Positions 30,716-40,019 of a stretch of 64,000 nucleotides of DNA are shown one piece after another; within the stretch, counting starts at the first letter, position 1; every line of letters begins with the position of its first letter. Source of the stretch: Bacteroidia bacterium (lineage in GTDB: Bacteria > Bacteroidota > Bacteroidia > B-17B0 > Aurantibacillaceae); contig BPGX01000002.1 of the NCBI GenBank assembly GCA_026003255.1, positions 372,001-436,000 of the forward strand, read 5' to 3'. The translations under genes and the position numbers were made by a program. The notes below the pieces were generated by a model. The model was given only the letters and a program-made list of their open reading frames with translations. It did no database searches and was not told where the DNA came from.

Positions 30716-31572
30716 AAATCAATATTTTCTGTTTCTTTTATTAACTCATCTGATAACGATTGATTGTTCTTTCTTTTATCTACAATTTTTTCGTTTTTCA
30801 AAGAAATAATCTTTGCCATAATAGATACCGCTATTTCCTCAGGATAATAAGCATTGATATTAATTCCAATGGGCATATCAATCGTACTAATTTTATCTTC
30901 AGAAATATGATGTTGTATTAGAAACTTTTTAGTAACTAAAACTTTTCGTTTGCTGCCAATCATGCCCACGTATCTAAAATTCCTGGAGAGGGCGTTTAAT
31001 AATATTTCTCTATCCAGTTGATGATCATACGTTACAATTACACAAAAACTATTAAGAGTAGAATTTGGATCAAGATTCCTGACAAACTCAACTGGAGAAG
31101 CCAACACGCAATTTATTCGTTCTAAATACTCTGATTGAGATTGTATTCGTTGAATATAATCAGGCCTATCGTCTATAAGAAAAACTTTTAAATCATTATG
31201 AAACGAGGCTATTTTTGCAAGAGCAGATCCCACATGCCCAGCACCAAAAATATATAATTTATAAGGAGACAAAACAATATCAATAAAAACTTTTACAGTG
31301 CCTCCACAGCACATTTGATGTTCTTTCGTTAGATGGTGAATAAATAATTTTGATTCATTACTACTAATACATGTTATAGCGTTTTCAATGACACTTTTTT
31401 CAAGAGCACCTCCTCCAATTGTACCAATTACCTTGCCATCAGGACAAACAATAATTTTAGATCCACTCTTCATGGGCGTAGAACCAGTAGTTTCAACAAT
31501 AGTACAAAGAGCCACCGAAGAATAAATTCTCAACAATTGTGAAATTTCTAATAATACATTGCTCATAACCAT
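30694..31572 (-). CDS. xdhC: XdhC-family molybdenum-enzyme maturation factor
   Basis: 292 residues. The N-terminal XdhC/CoxI domain has ALCTIVETTGSTPMKSG and GTIGGGALEKSVIE; the C-terminal Rossmann domain has LYIFGAGHVGSALAKIA and VTYDHQLDREIL, with GMIGSKRK. XdhC proteins bind molybdenum cofactor, help sulphurate it and insert it into xanthine dehydrogenase-family enzymes, so this one should mature the adjacent reductase. It overlaps the mobA-like gene by 10 bases and the SDR gene by 22. Confidence 0.88.
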   Translation of the reverse strand: MVMSNVLLEISQLLRIYSSVALCTIVETTGSTPMKSGSKIIVCPDGKVIGTIGGGALEKSVIENAITCISSNESKLFIHHLTKEHQMCCGGTVKVFIDIVLSPYKLYIFGAGHVGSALAKIASFHNDLKVFLIDDRPDYIQRIQSQSEYLERINCVLASPVEFVRNLDPNSTLNSFCVIVTYDHQLDREILLNALSRNFRYVGMIGSKRKVLVTKKFLIQHHISEDKISTIDMPIGININAYYPEEIAVSIMAKIISLKNEKIVDKRKNNQSLSDELIKETENIDLCLKNLS

Positions 31573-32171
31573 TCTTCTGCAAAATATTCTTTATCAAAAG
31601 TCAAATAATAATCTCTTGGTGTATTGATGTTTAATAATACATTAGGATCTTGAGTTAAACAGTCAATAGAATCGAACTCATTTAATAGTACGTGTAAATT
31701 AAAATCCTCTTCCCGTATATCTTTTATTCTATCGGCAATTGATTTATGAATTAATAAGGGATGACCTCTTTTTGAATCAAATTTTGGAACGACATATTTA
31801 TTGTTTTCAGCTTTTGTAATCATTTGTCTTAGTAAATCTTTTGTAACAAAAGGATTATCAATGTTTTGAATAAATATAAAACCTGTATGTAGGTGTTCTA
31901 ATCCTAATTGTATGGAATAAATCTTTCCTTTTTCTGGATATTTGTTGATTACATAAGAAACAGATGAATAAAAATACTTCTTATCATTTATCTGAATAAA
32001 TTCAAAAAGATCTTGTGAAATTACAATAACAACATTCTGTACAATTTTTTTATATTGTTTAATCAAATGAGATAAAAAAGTTTCCCTTTCATTAAATGGC
32101 AATAATGCTTTTGGGAAACCCATTCTTTTTGATTTCCCAGAACTTAATATAACAGCACTATAAGATTTCAT
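31563..32171 (-). CDS. MobA-like molybdenum cofactor nucleotidyltransferase
   Basis: 202 residues of an NTP-transferase fold. The nucleotide-binding motif SSGKSKRMGFPKALLPF (10-26) and the metal Asp in NIDNPFV (about 102-108) match the MocA/MobA-like group, which converts molybdopterin to the cytosine or guanine dinucleotide form. MocA (MCD) is expected for xanthine dehydrogenase-family enzymes. First gene of the leftward operon, starting at 32171, divergent from bcrC with 134 bases between. Confidence 0.82.
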   Translation of the reverse strand: MKSYSAVILSSGKSKRMGFPKALLPFNERETFLSHLIKQYKKIVQNVVIVISQDLFEFIQINDKKYFYSSVSYVINKYPEKGKIYSIQLGLEHLHTGFIFIQNIDNPFVTKDLLRQMITKAENNKYVVPKFDSKRGHPLLIHKSIADRIKDIREEDFNLHVLLNEFDSIDCLTQDPNVLLNINTPRDYYLTFDKEYFAEEWL

Positions 32172-32218
32172 TTACTGCTTTGAAAGTGCAATATTATTGA
32201 GGATGTTTTTTTTTCAAA

Positions 32219-32262
32219 ATGACAAAAGTCATATTTTTAAAAAAATACCTCCTGTAACTTTG
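32219..32262 (+). promoter_or_regulatory. bcr operon promoter with Crp/FNR-geometry palindrome
   Basis: ATGAC-AAAA-GTCAT (32219-32232) is a perfect 5-4-5 inverted repeat, the geometry of Crp/FNR-family sites. A TAACTTTG -7 box is at 32255-32262, with no obvious TTTG -33 box, as expected for an activator-dependent promoter. With +1 estimated near 32266, the palindrome centre would fall around -40. It lies between the divergent molybdoenzyme and bcr operons and could control both. Confidence 0.5.
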
Positions 32263-32305
32263 CAAAAAATATTTGTAATAATCCTTTCATTTAAAACTTC
32301 ATCCA

Positions 32306-33481
32306 ATGGATAAAATTGATAAAATAGTTGAACAATGTAAGGACATTGTATGTGATATTAATTATACACTTCCAAAACAATGGAAAAACAAGAATAAAAA
32401 CAGAGTTTTGGTAGGATATCTTCCTATTTATTTTCCAAGAGAAATAGTATGGGCAGCTAATGGATTAGCAGTAGGAATAATGGGCGCAGGTGATTTTAAG
32501 CAAGTTTTAAAAGGAGATGCTTATTATCAATCTTACATTTGTCATATGCCGAGAGGTATTATTGATCTTGCTTTAGATGGACATTTAAATGAGTTTGATG
32601 GTTTTGTGTTCCCTTCTATTTGTGATGTTATCCGAAATCTGTCAGGCATTTTTCAAGTAGAAAAAATAGGGAAATTTTCCAAGTATCTCGATTATCCTCA
32701 GAATTTTAATAAAGAAATCGGTGGCAAATTTTACAAATCTGAGATGGAAGATATTTTAGAAAAAATTTATCAGATAAATAAAATGCCTGTAGGAAAAGAA
32801 CAATTAAATGAAGCCATTCGATTGTATAACATCAACAGACAATATCTAAGAACCATATATGATATAAGAGAAAAATATCCATGGCGTTTATCTGCTTATG
32901 AATTATACGTAATTGTAAGAGCAGGACTGTCAATGCCTGTTGATGAACACAATCAGTTATTAGAAACAGTCATAGAAGAAATAAATAAAGAACGTGGCAT
33001 TCCAATGGATAATATTCGCGTTGTAGTATGGGGCGCTTTCTGCGAACAAATGCCTTTGAATTTGATAAAATCAATTGAATCCGCAGGATGCTATATTATT
33101 GACGATGATTTTATTATTGGTTCAAGATGGATAACAAAAGATGTAGATGAAAATTCTGATGACCCTCTAAACGCTCTGACAGAAGCATTTTTAAATCATA
33201 GTACTTTTTCCTCTTCCATTTATGACGTAGATAATCCAAAAGAAAAACGACTGGTAGAATTAGCAAAAAAAAGGAAAGCAGATGGTATCATTTTCGCGTC
33301 CCCAAGTTTTTGTGATCCAGCTTTGTTAGATACTCCTTTATGTCAAAAGCATTGTGAGAAAAATAATATGAAATACATAAATTTTCAATTTAGTGAAAAC
33401 ACAGGACAATTTAAAGTGATTAAAGAGCAAGTAGGAGCATTTTCAGATTCTATAAAATTATGGGAAGATATAACTGCATAA
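32306..33481 (+). CDS. bcrC: benzoyl-CoA reductase subunit BcrC
   Basis: 391 residues of the HgdB/BcrC family of [4Fe-4S] subunits. Class I benzoyl-CoA reductase reduces the aromatic ring to cyclohexa-1,5-diene-1-carbonyl-CoA, coupled to ATP. Candidate cluster or substrate-site cysteines are in YICHMPRG, FPSICDVIRNL, GAFCEQMP and FASPSFCDP. Gene order C-B-A-D and the length match Thauera bcrCBAD. A glutamate-type 2-hydroxyacyl-CoA dehydratase is the alternative, but two different ATPase subunits and the downstream had, oah and dch genes settle the assignment. First gene of the 15-gene operon; bcrB follows after 10 bases. Confidence 0.9.
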   Translation: MDKIDKIVEQCKDIVCDINYTLPKQWKNKNKNRVLVGYLPIYFPREIVWAANGLAVGIMGAGDFKQVLKGDAYYQSYICHMPRGIIDLALDGHLNEFDGFVFPSICDVIRNLSGIFQVEKIGKFSKYLDYPQNFNKEIGGKFYKSEMEDILEKIYQINKMPVGKEQLNEAIRLYNINRQYLRTIYDIREKYPWRLSAYELYVIVRAGLSMPVDEHNQLLETVIEEINKERGIPMDNIRVVVWGAFCEQMPLNLIKSIESAGCYIIDDDFIIGSRWITKDVDENSDDPLNALTEAFLNHSTFSSSIYDVDNPKEKRLVELAKKRKADGIIFASPSFCDPALLDTPLCQKHCEKNNMKYINFQFSENTGQFKVIKEQVGAFSDSIKLWEDITA

Positions 33482-33491
33482 ACTTTTTATT

Positions 33492-34781
33492 ATGACAACA
33501 ACCAAAGAAGTCAAGAAAGATAAAAGCATGCTGCTTCAAAAAGAAATGATTGCGAAGCAGTTTCAAGACCTTGCAACGGCTAAAGAACAAGGCAAGAAAG
33601 TAGTATATACGTTTGTTCCGGGAAATCTATCTGAGTTGATTCATGCCTTTGACATGCTTCCTGTTTATCCCGAAATCAATGCTTTACAATCAGGTATGAG
33701 AAAAAAATCCGGAGGATTTATTAAAGATGCTGAAAAGATTGGCTATTCAGAAGATATTTGTACTTATGTAAAATGCGATGTTGGTATGTTATTAAATGGG
33801 AATGTTGGTCCGTATGGAGAAAAAATACCTCCTCCAGATTTATTGTTATTGAGTTATACAGGTTGTTTTACTTTCATGAAATGGTTTGAAAATCTTGAAA
33901 GATTGTATCCTGGAGTGCCCGTTGCTATGTTACATACCCCCTACCAGGAAGGAGGAAAAATTACTCCTGAGATGGTAGAATACATGGTAAAACAATTGAA
34001 AGAAGAAGTGATCCCTAAAATGGAAAAAGTATCAGGAAAAAAATACGATGAAGAAAAGTTGAAGCAAATTTTGTCGTATGCCAGAGAAACGCAAGAGCTT
34101 ATTAATCAAATATTTGAAACACCCAAACATGTTCCTTCGCCAATTGATGCCTACTTTGCAGGAGTATATTACATTGGACCTATCAATACGGGTTTCAGAG
34201 GCACGCCTGAGGCCGTTGAATACTACAAATTATTATTAGAAGAAATAAACGAAAGAATTAAATTAGGGCTGGGACCCGTTACACCAGAGGGAGAAATGAC
34301 CGAAGAAAAGTTTCGTCTTGTTGTAGAAGGACCTCCCAACTGGACAAGTTTTAGAGAGTTCTGGAAATTATTTTACGATATGGGAGCCGTTATTGTGGCT
34401 TCCTCCTATACAAAAGTCGGAGGATTGTATGACCTTGGATTTCGTCACAATCCCGATAAACCATTGGAAAGTTTATCAGAATACTGTATGAATTGTTATA
34501 CCAATTTTAATCTTCCACAACGAATTGAAATCCTGAAAAAATATATCAAAGAATATAAAGCTGATGGTTTTTTAGTTCATTCTATCAAAAGTTGTAACTC
34601 ATTTTCGGCAGGGCAATTAGCTATGATGAGAAAAATTGAAAATGATTTAGGTGTACCAGTTGGTTTTATTGAGTCAGATTTGGTAGACCCTCGTTATTTT
34701 TCATATTCAAACATTAAAAATAGATTGGAATCATTCTTTCAAATGCTCCATCAAAGAAAATTAATGAATATTAAAAACTAA
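33492..34781 (+). CDS. bcrB: benzoyl-CoA reductase subunit BcrB
   Basis: 429 residues, the second HgdB/BcrC-family subunit. With BcrC it forms the catalytic half that binds benzoyl-CoA and iron-sulphur clusters. Conserved elements are DICTYVKCDVG, LSYTGCFTFMKWF, EGPPNWTSF, the EYCMNCYTNFNLP cysteine pair, and VHSIKSCNSFSAGQ, then ESDLVDPRYFS. It sits 10 bases after bcrC and 11 before bcrA. Length matches the Thauera/Rhodopseudomonas subtype (BcrB/BadE). Confidence 0.9.
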   Translation: MTTTKEVKKDKSMLLQKEMIAKQFQDLATAKEQGKKVVYTFVPGNLSELIHAFDMLPVYPEINALQSGMRKKSGGFIKDAEKIGYSEDICTYVKCDVGMLLNGNVGPYGEKIPPPDLLLLSYTGCFTFMKWFENLERLYPGVPVAMLHTPYQEGGKITPEMVEYMVKQLKEEVIPKMEKVSGKKYDEEKLKQILSYARETQELINQIFETPKHVPSPIDAYFAGVYYIGPINTGFRGTPEAVEYYKLLLEEINERIKLGLGPVTPEGEMTEEKFRLVVEGPPNWTSFREFWKLFYDMGAVIVASSYTKVGGLYDLGFRHNPDKPLESLSEYCMNCYTNFNLPQRIEILKKYIKEYKADGFLVHSIKSCNSFSAGQLAMMRKIENDLGVPVGFIESDLVDPRYFSYSNIKNRLESFFQMLHQRKLMNIKN

Positions 34782-34792
34782 ACTCTATTGTT

Positions 34793-36193
34793 ATGAATTA
34801 TTATTTAGGAATAGATCTTGGCTCTACAACTTCAAAAGCAGTGATTGTTAATGAGCATGGTCAGGTTGTGGGAAGAGGAATAACAAACACACGAGCCAAT
34901 TATGAAATTGCAGCAGAAATTGCAAAACAACAAGCCATTTACAATGCACGTTTTACTTTATTAAAAGAGAAAGTTGGAAAACATTTAATAACAAAAAAAG
35001 AATATCAAAAATTTTTTAACGACCTTGAAAACGTTTTTCAATATCTACAATTTAAAAACAGATTTGAAAAGCTTAGTCAAGAAATGATTCGACAATCCGA
35101 ACAGAGCAAAGAGAGTAAGGTTTTAACTCCCATTCTTTCTCAAATACTTAAAGATCTTGAAAAAGAATTAAGCAAAAAATACCTTAGTGAAAATTTAGGT
35201 AACAAGAACCAATTTTTCAGAGATATTGTGAGTGAAAAATACAATGAAAAATTAGACCAATGTGATAAAAAGTATTTTGAAGCATTAATGAACGTTTTTG
35301 ATAAAAGCATTAATCCTGTCGAAAATGAGATAGTAGAATACGATTTTCAACAACTCATCCATGAAGGAATAACTACTTTGAAAGATCATTACAATGAATT
35401 ATTAAATTCTGAAGTTGATGAAATTGCCAGTGATTTTAGATCTGAATTAGAATTGTTAGCCGGTAATTACAATGAACTTAAAGACGACCTGTTATCACAC
35501 ATTGAAAATGTGGCTAAAGAAAACATCGTTATTGCAAACATGGTAGGAACCGGCTATGGGAGAGCATTGTTACCCTTTCCGCAAGAGTGTATTCGCTCTG
35601 AAATTCTTTGTCATGCTTTTGGAGCTCATGCGATATTCCCCAAAACACGTACCGTCCTTGATATTGGCGGACAGGATACAAAAGCTATACAGGTGGATGA
35701 ATATGGAATGGTTACCAGCTTTCACATGAATGACCGGTGTGCTGCTGGTTGTGGAAGATATTTAGGATATATTGCTAATGAATTCGGCTTATCTTTAAAT
35801 GAACTAGGACCTTTAACAATGCAAGCTAGTCGTGAAACGAATATCTGTTCTACCTGCACTGTTTTTGCAGGAGCAGAAGTACGAGAACTTTTAAATATGG
35901 GCGAGAAAAAAGAGAACATCCTCGCCGGTTTGCATAAAGCAATTGTAACCCGGGCAATGTCATTAATTGCACGTTCTGGTGGCGTTCGAAATGAATTTAC
36001 CTTTACTGGAGGCGTTGCCAGAAATCAAGCAATCGTGAAATACGTGTCTGAATTTGTACACAATAACTATGGGAAAGACATTACCATTAATATCCACACA
36101 GATTCCATTTTTATGGGAGCGTTAGGAGGAGCATTGTTTGCATTAAAAAACATTAAAGCTGAACTTGATACTAAAAAAGTAAAAGCATCATAA
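34793..36193 (+). CDS. bcrA: benzoyl-CoA reductase ATPase subunit BcrA (large, with insertion)
   Basis: 466 residues of the ASKHA ATPase family. Phosphate-1 motif LGIDLGSTTSKAV opens the protein; DIGGQDTKAI and FTGGVARN follow later. The bridging [4Fe-4S] cysteines are C316 (RCAAGCGRY) and C355 (STCTVF), 39 residues apart. Residues about 45-240 are a charged, mostly helical insertion, the hallmark separating Thauera-type BcrA/BadF from short Azoarcus BzdQ. With BcrD it hydrolyses ATP to push electrons into BcrBC. An extra Cys320 occurs where many homologues have Thr or Ser. Confidence 0.9.
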   Translation: MNYYLGIDLGSTTSKAVIVNEHGQVVGRGITNTRANYEIAAEIAKQQAIYNARFTLLKEKVGKHLITKKEYQKFFNDLENVFQYLQFKNRFEKLSQEMIRQSEQSKESKVLTPILSQILKDLEKELSKKYLSENLGNKNQFFRDIVSEKYNEKLDQCDKKYFEALMNVFDKSINPVENEIVEYDFQQLIHEGITTLKDHYNELLNSEVDEIASDFRSELELLAGNYNELKDDLLSHIENVAKENIVIANMVGTGYGRALLPFPQECIRSEILCHAFGAHAIFPKTRTVLDIGGQDTKAIQVDEYGMVTSFHMNDRCAAGCGRYLGYIANEFGLSLNELGPLTMQASRETNICSTCTVFAGAEVRELLNMGEKKENILAGLHKAIVTRAMSLIARSGGVRNEFTFTGGVARNQAIVKYVSEFVHNNYGKDITINIHTDSIFMGALGGALFALKNIKAELDTKKVKAS

Positions 36194-36203
36194 AATTTAT
36201 ATT

Positions 36204-37040
36204 ATGGAAACAATTTACACTATTGGCATTGATATTGGTTCAAGTTACATTAAGGGCGTGTTGTTGAATTACCATGAAAAACCTGTTGTGCTTGACAAAG
36301 CTATTGAAAAAATCCGAAAAAGAAATCCGTCAGAAGTAGCCGAAATGATTATTCAACAATTATTGAATAATCATGGACTCACTAGAAACGAAATCGCATA
36401 TATTGCTTCTACAGGAGAAGGTGAATTACTGCATAATAAAACAGGTCATTTTTATAGTATGACTACTCATGCAAAAGGCGGTATATTTCTATGTCCGGAA
36501 GCAAAATGTGTAGTGGATTTAGGGGCTTTGTATGTACGAGCTATGAAAGTTGATAAAAGTGGAAAAGTATTGGATTATCAAATGACCGGGCAATGCGCAT
36601 CTGGATCCGGACAGTTTATAGAAAACATCGCTCGCTATCTTGGATTATCTATTGAAGAAGTAGGGGAAATTTCCTTAAAAGCAGATAACCCGGAAGAACC
36701 TTCTGGTATTTGCGCTGTACTTGCAGAAACCGATGTAATTAACTTTGTATCCAAAGGAATTTCTATTCCTAATATTATCATGGGTATTCATTTGTCTATC
36801 GCTAATAGAGTAGCACGATTAATAACCAAACTAAAAACAGAATATCCCATTGTATTAGTGGGTGGAATGGCAGAAAACAAAGGAATGATTGAGGCAATAA
36901 AAAAACAACTTAAACTTAAAAATCCAGATACAGACATCATCGCTCCAACTGATGCTATTTATTCTGGTGCAATTGGTGCGGCTATTTGGGGAGGATATCG
37001 TTACCATAAATTAAAACAAAAACAAGGGGTATTGCAATAG
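36204..37040 (+). CDS. bcrD: benzoyl-CoA reductase ATPase subunit BcrD
   Basis: 278 residues, the short ASKHA partner of BcrA. GIDIGSSYIKGVLL is the phosphate-1 motif, VVDLGALYVRAMKV the second and LVGGMAENKG the adenosine motif. Cluster cysteines are C131 (GQCASGSGQF) and C170 (GICAVLAE), again 39 apart. The BcrA-BcrD heterodimer holds one [4Fe-4S] cluster between subunits. Note LGALYVRAM where most relatives have IGGQD(x)K, a deviation also known for BcrD-type subunits. Ten bases after bcrA. Confidence 0.88.
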   Translation: METIYTIGIDIGSSYIKGVLLNYHEKPVVLDKAIEKIRKRNPSEVAEMIIQQLLNNHGLTRNEIAYIASTGEGELLHNKTGHFYSMTTHAKGGIFLCPEAKCVVDLGALYVRAMKVDKSGKVLDYQMTGQCASGSGQFIENIARYLGLSIEEVGEISLKADNPEEPSGICAVLAETDVINFVSKGISIPNIIMGIHLSIANRVARLITKLKTEYPIVLVGGMAENKGMIEAIKKQLKLKNPDTDIIAPTDAIYSGAIGAAIWGGYRYHKLKQKQGVLQ

Positions 37041-37057
37041 CTTCGAAAATAAAAAAT

Positions 37058-38818
37058 ATGCAGCACCTAAAACCTCTCATAAACATAGAAAAACCTATTC
37101 CTCCCAACCTTGCAAGTTTTCTTTCTGAGAAGAGAAAAAAATTTTCTTCCCATCCTGTATTTGCTTATTTTGATGGAAAAAATTGGGTAAAAATATCATG
37201 GGAAAGTTTTTATAACTCTGTTTTGTCTATAGCGCTCTCTCTAAAAAAAGAGGGCTTTCAGAAAGGAAACAAAATGGTGATATATTCTCCAAATTGCTTG
37301 GAGATGTTGATGGTAGAGTTGGCAGTAATGTCCATAGGAGGAATTGCCGTTCCTATCTTTGCTTACTTCAAAAAAGATACTGCCAACATGCTAATTGAGT
37401 TTTGTGACGCACGTTTTTTAACCATATACGGCGAATTCCAATACCTACAACTTTCTGATAAATTACCTATTGAAAAAGTATTTTACATTCAAAAAGACCT
37501 CAATCCTTCATCACATACTTTTTCATTCATTCCTTTTACATCACTACTTCAAGAAAATGTTTCAATAAAAGAAAATATATTGGATTTTAATGCCTCACCT
37601 GATGATATATGCTTAAACATGTATACATCAGGTACAATGGGTAAACCAAAATGTGTTCAACTTACTCATCAAAATATTTTATCTCAACAAGTTGCAATGT
37701 CTTATATATGGGACATCAATGAAAATGACAGGTTTTTAAGCTATCTTCCATGGCATCATAGTTTTGGCGGTATTTTTGAATTATTCGCCGCACTCTATAA
37801 TGGGGCTACTTATCATCTTGAACCATCTTACGGAAAAGATATTAACTCCATCCTTCAACACTGGAAAATCATTCAACCCACTGTGTTTTTTAGTGTTCCT
37901 AAAATTTATAACGCTTTAATTGACCAACTAACTTTATCAGATGAATTACTAACCTCATTTTTTCATCCCAATTTAAAATTTATCTTCACAGCAGCTGCAC
38001 CATTACCAGATAAGACAGCATCTGAATTTACAAAAAGAAATGTGCGAATCATGGAAGGATGGGGACTTACTGAAACCTCACCATGTTGTACTATTACAGA
38101 TTCAGAAAAAGGTAGAGAAGCAGGTGTAGTCGGCTTTCCTATTCCAGGCGTAGAAATTCGTTTAGATGAAATCGGTGAAATTCAGGTAAAAGGACTAAAC
38201 GTCATGAAGGGATACTACAAAAATGATGAAGTCAATAAAGAAGTATTCACTGAAGACGGTTGGTTTAAAACAGGCGATATTGGGGAGATAACTCCCAAAG
38301 GATTAAAACTTATTGCACGAAAAGACAGAATATTCAAATTATCAAACGGCGAAAAAGTAATTCCAACAGACATAGAAAAACTTATTGAAAGTAAATGTTG
38401 TTATATTGCTTATTCACTGGTGTACGGCAGTGGAAAAGAATACCCGGTAGTCATTCTTTTCCCTAATAAAAAAATATTGGAACACCCTAATTATGAACTT
38501 ACACCTAATGACGGATGTTTCTGTCCAAGAACTCTTGATGAACTAAAACGTTGTTTATCAGGATGCTTGTGTCAGGTAAATGATGAAATCAAACAAAAAT
38601 TTTCAAAAATTAAAATTGCTGCTATTATTGATAGTGAACTCAGTATTGATGACAACACTCTTACTCCTTCCTTGAAACCATCTCCTAAAAACATTATACA
38701 AAAATATTTTGATAAAATCAAAAAACTGTACGATAACCAAATTCCTTTTGATAAAGATATTTATGTTATAGTTTTAGACAATCAACTAAAAAACTCACTG
38801 AATTATGGCGGAAATTGA
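37058..38818 (+). CDS. AMP-forming acyl-CoA ligase, probable aromatic acid activator
   Basis: 586 residues of the ANL superfamily. The AMP-binding motif MYTSGTMGKPK, GWGLTETSP, GWFKTGDIGE and KDRIFKLSNGEKVIP are all present, so it makes an acyl-adenylate and then the CoA thioester. Its length and the LSNGEKVIP C-terminal motif place it nearer long-chain-type synthetases than classical benzoate-CoA ligases (about 520 residues). A Cys-rich insert (GCFCP, CLSGCLC, about 488-507) is unusual. Operon position 17 bases after bcrD suggests benzoate, 4-hydroxybenzoate or an alicyclic acid as substrate. It overlaps the next gene by 14 bases. Confidence 0.8.
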   Translation: MQHLKPLINIEKPIPPNLASFLSEKRKKFSSHPVFAYFDGKNWVKISWESFYNSVLSIALSLKKEGFQKGNKMVIYSPNCLEMLMVELAVMSIGGIAVPIFAYFKKDTANMLIEFCDARFLTIYGEFQYLQLSDKLPIEKVFYIQKDLNPSSHTFSFIPFTSLLQENVSIKENILDFNASPDDICLNMYTSGTMGKPKCVQLTHQNILSQQVAMSYIWDINENDRFLSYLPWHHSFGGIFELFAALYNGATYHLEPSYGKDINSILQHWKIIQPTVFFSVPKIYNALIDQLTLSDELLTSFFHPNLKFIFTAAAPLPDKTASEFTKRNVRIMEGWGLTETSPCCTITDSEKGREAGVVGFPIPGVEIRLDEIGEIQVKGLNVMKGYYKNDEVNKEVFTEDGWFKTGDIGEITPKGLKLIARKDRIFKLSNGEKVIPTDIEKLIESKCCYIAYSLVYGSGKEYPVVILFPNKKILEHPNYELTPNDGCFCPRTLDELKRCLSGCLCQVNDEIKQKFSKIKIAAIIDSELSIDDNTLTPSLKPSPKNIIQKYFDKIKKLYDNQIPFDKDIYVIVLDNQLKNSLNYGGN

Positions 38819-40019
38819 GTCCGTTAAGGATTTAAAAGTAATCATGAAAAATTATTTTCAAGGATTAGAACAAAAACCTCTCGTTGCTTGGTGTACGAGT
38901 GTTGGTCCTGCAGAAATATTACGTTCATTTGGATTTGAAGTTTTCTTCCCGGAAAATCACGGTGCGCTTTTAGGAGCTACTAAAACCGCCGAAACCTATA
39001 TTAATTACGCTGTAAAAAAAGGATATTCTCCTCATGTGTGTTCATACACTACTGCCGATATTGGTTCCTACCTTGCAGGAAGCACGCCCTTATCCTCACA
39101 CTATCAGATAAAAGGTGTTCCAAAACCTAATCTAATTGTATATAACACCAATCAGTGTAGAGAAGTTCAGGATTGGTTTAATTTTTTTGGTGAAGAATTT
39201 AAATGTCCTGTAGTAGGAATCTATCCTCCAAGACACCTGGATGACATCACTAAAGAAGATATTCAACAGGTTGTCTTTCAAATGAAAAGGTTGATTAAAG
39301 TATGTGAGCAAGTTACAGGAAAAAAATGGGATGAAGAAGTTTTCAAAGAAGTGGTGAAGTTAAGTAAAGAAGCTACTTTTCTTTGGCAAGAAGTTCTAAA
39401 AACCGCCAGACATAAACCCTCTCCAATAACTTTCTTTGATGGTGTAATATTAATGGCTCCTATTGTAGTTCTCAGAGGTACACAAGAAGCAAAATTATTT
39501 TATCAAAAGCTTCTTAATGAACTCAAAGAAAAAATAAATAATAACATTGCTGCTGTTCCTGGAGAAAAAATAAGAATCTTCTGGGATGGAATGCCATTAT
39601 GGGGAAGATTAAGAAAACTTTCTGATGTGTTTGTTGAGAACCGTTCTGCTATTGTAGCTTCTACATATTGTAACAGTTGGATATTTGATGAGTTTGATGA
39701 AAATAACCCATTAGAATCAACATCTCTTGCATATACCAAGATTTTTATTAACCGTAGTGAAAAAATTAAAACCCAAATGCTGCTAGAGTGGGCAAAAGAA
39801 TACGAAGTAAATGGTATTATATTTCACGATACAAAAACCTGCTTTAACAACTCTAATGCAAAATTTGGACTACCTCAAAAAATTAAAGAAAAATATAATA
39901 TACCAACTTTAGTTATTGAGGGAGATTTATGCGATATGAGATTGTTCTCAGAAGGACAATCTATCACAAAAATTGAAACTTTTATTGAACAATTATCAGA
40001 ATATGTCACCGTTAAATAA
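38805..40019 (+). CDS. lone BcrC/HgdB-family iron-sulphur protein (double-cubane-cluster protein-like)
   Basis: 404 residues of the 2-hydroxyacyl-CoA dehydratase D-component family, separate from BcrB and BcrC. Eight cysteines (30, 79, 118, 134, 167, 289, 346, 376) include family positions WCTSVGPAEIL, HVCSYTTADIG, NQCREVQDWF, TYCNSW and EGDLCDMR. A single subunit paired with one ATPase is the layout of YjiM/YjiL and of the double-cubane-cluster protein with its reductase, rather than of benzoyl-CoA reductase, which needs two different subunits. It overlaps the ligase by 14 bases and the ATPase fusion by 17. Substrate unknown. Acting as a spare BcrC is the alternative. Confidence 0.72.
   Translation: MAEIESVKDLKVIMKNYFQGLEQKPLVAWCTSVGPAEILRSFGFEVFFPENHGALLGATKTAETYINYAVKKGYSPHVCSYTTADIGSYLAGSTPLSSHYQIKGVPKPNLIVYNTNQCREVQDWFNFFGEEFKCPVVGIYPPRHLDDITKEDIQQVVFQMKRLIKVCEQVTGKKWDEEVFKEVVKLSKEATFLWQEVLKTARHKPSPITFFDGVILMAPIVVLRGTQEAKLFYQKLLNELKEKINNNIAAVPGEKIRIFWDGMPLWGRLRKLSDVFVENRSAIVASTYCNSWIFDEFDENNPLESTSLAYTKIFINRSEKIKTQMLLEWAKEYEVNGIIFHDTKTCFNNSNAKFGLPQKIKEKYNIPTLVIEGDLCDMRLFSEGQSITKIETFIEQLSEYVTVK

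Noticed and set aside
32306-37040. 2-hydroxyglutaryl-type or phenyllactyl-CoA dehydratase instead of benzoyl-CoA reductase
   Set aside because: Dehydratases use one homodimeric activator. Here two distinct ATPase subunits, a long BcrA, and adjacent Had, Oah and Dch all point to benzoyl-CoA reductase.
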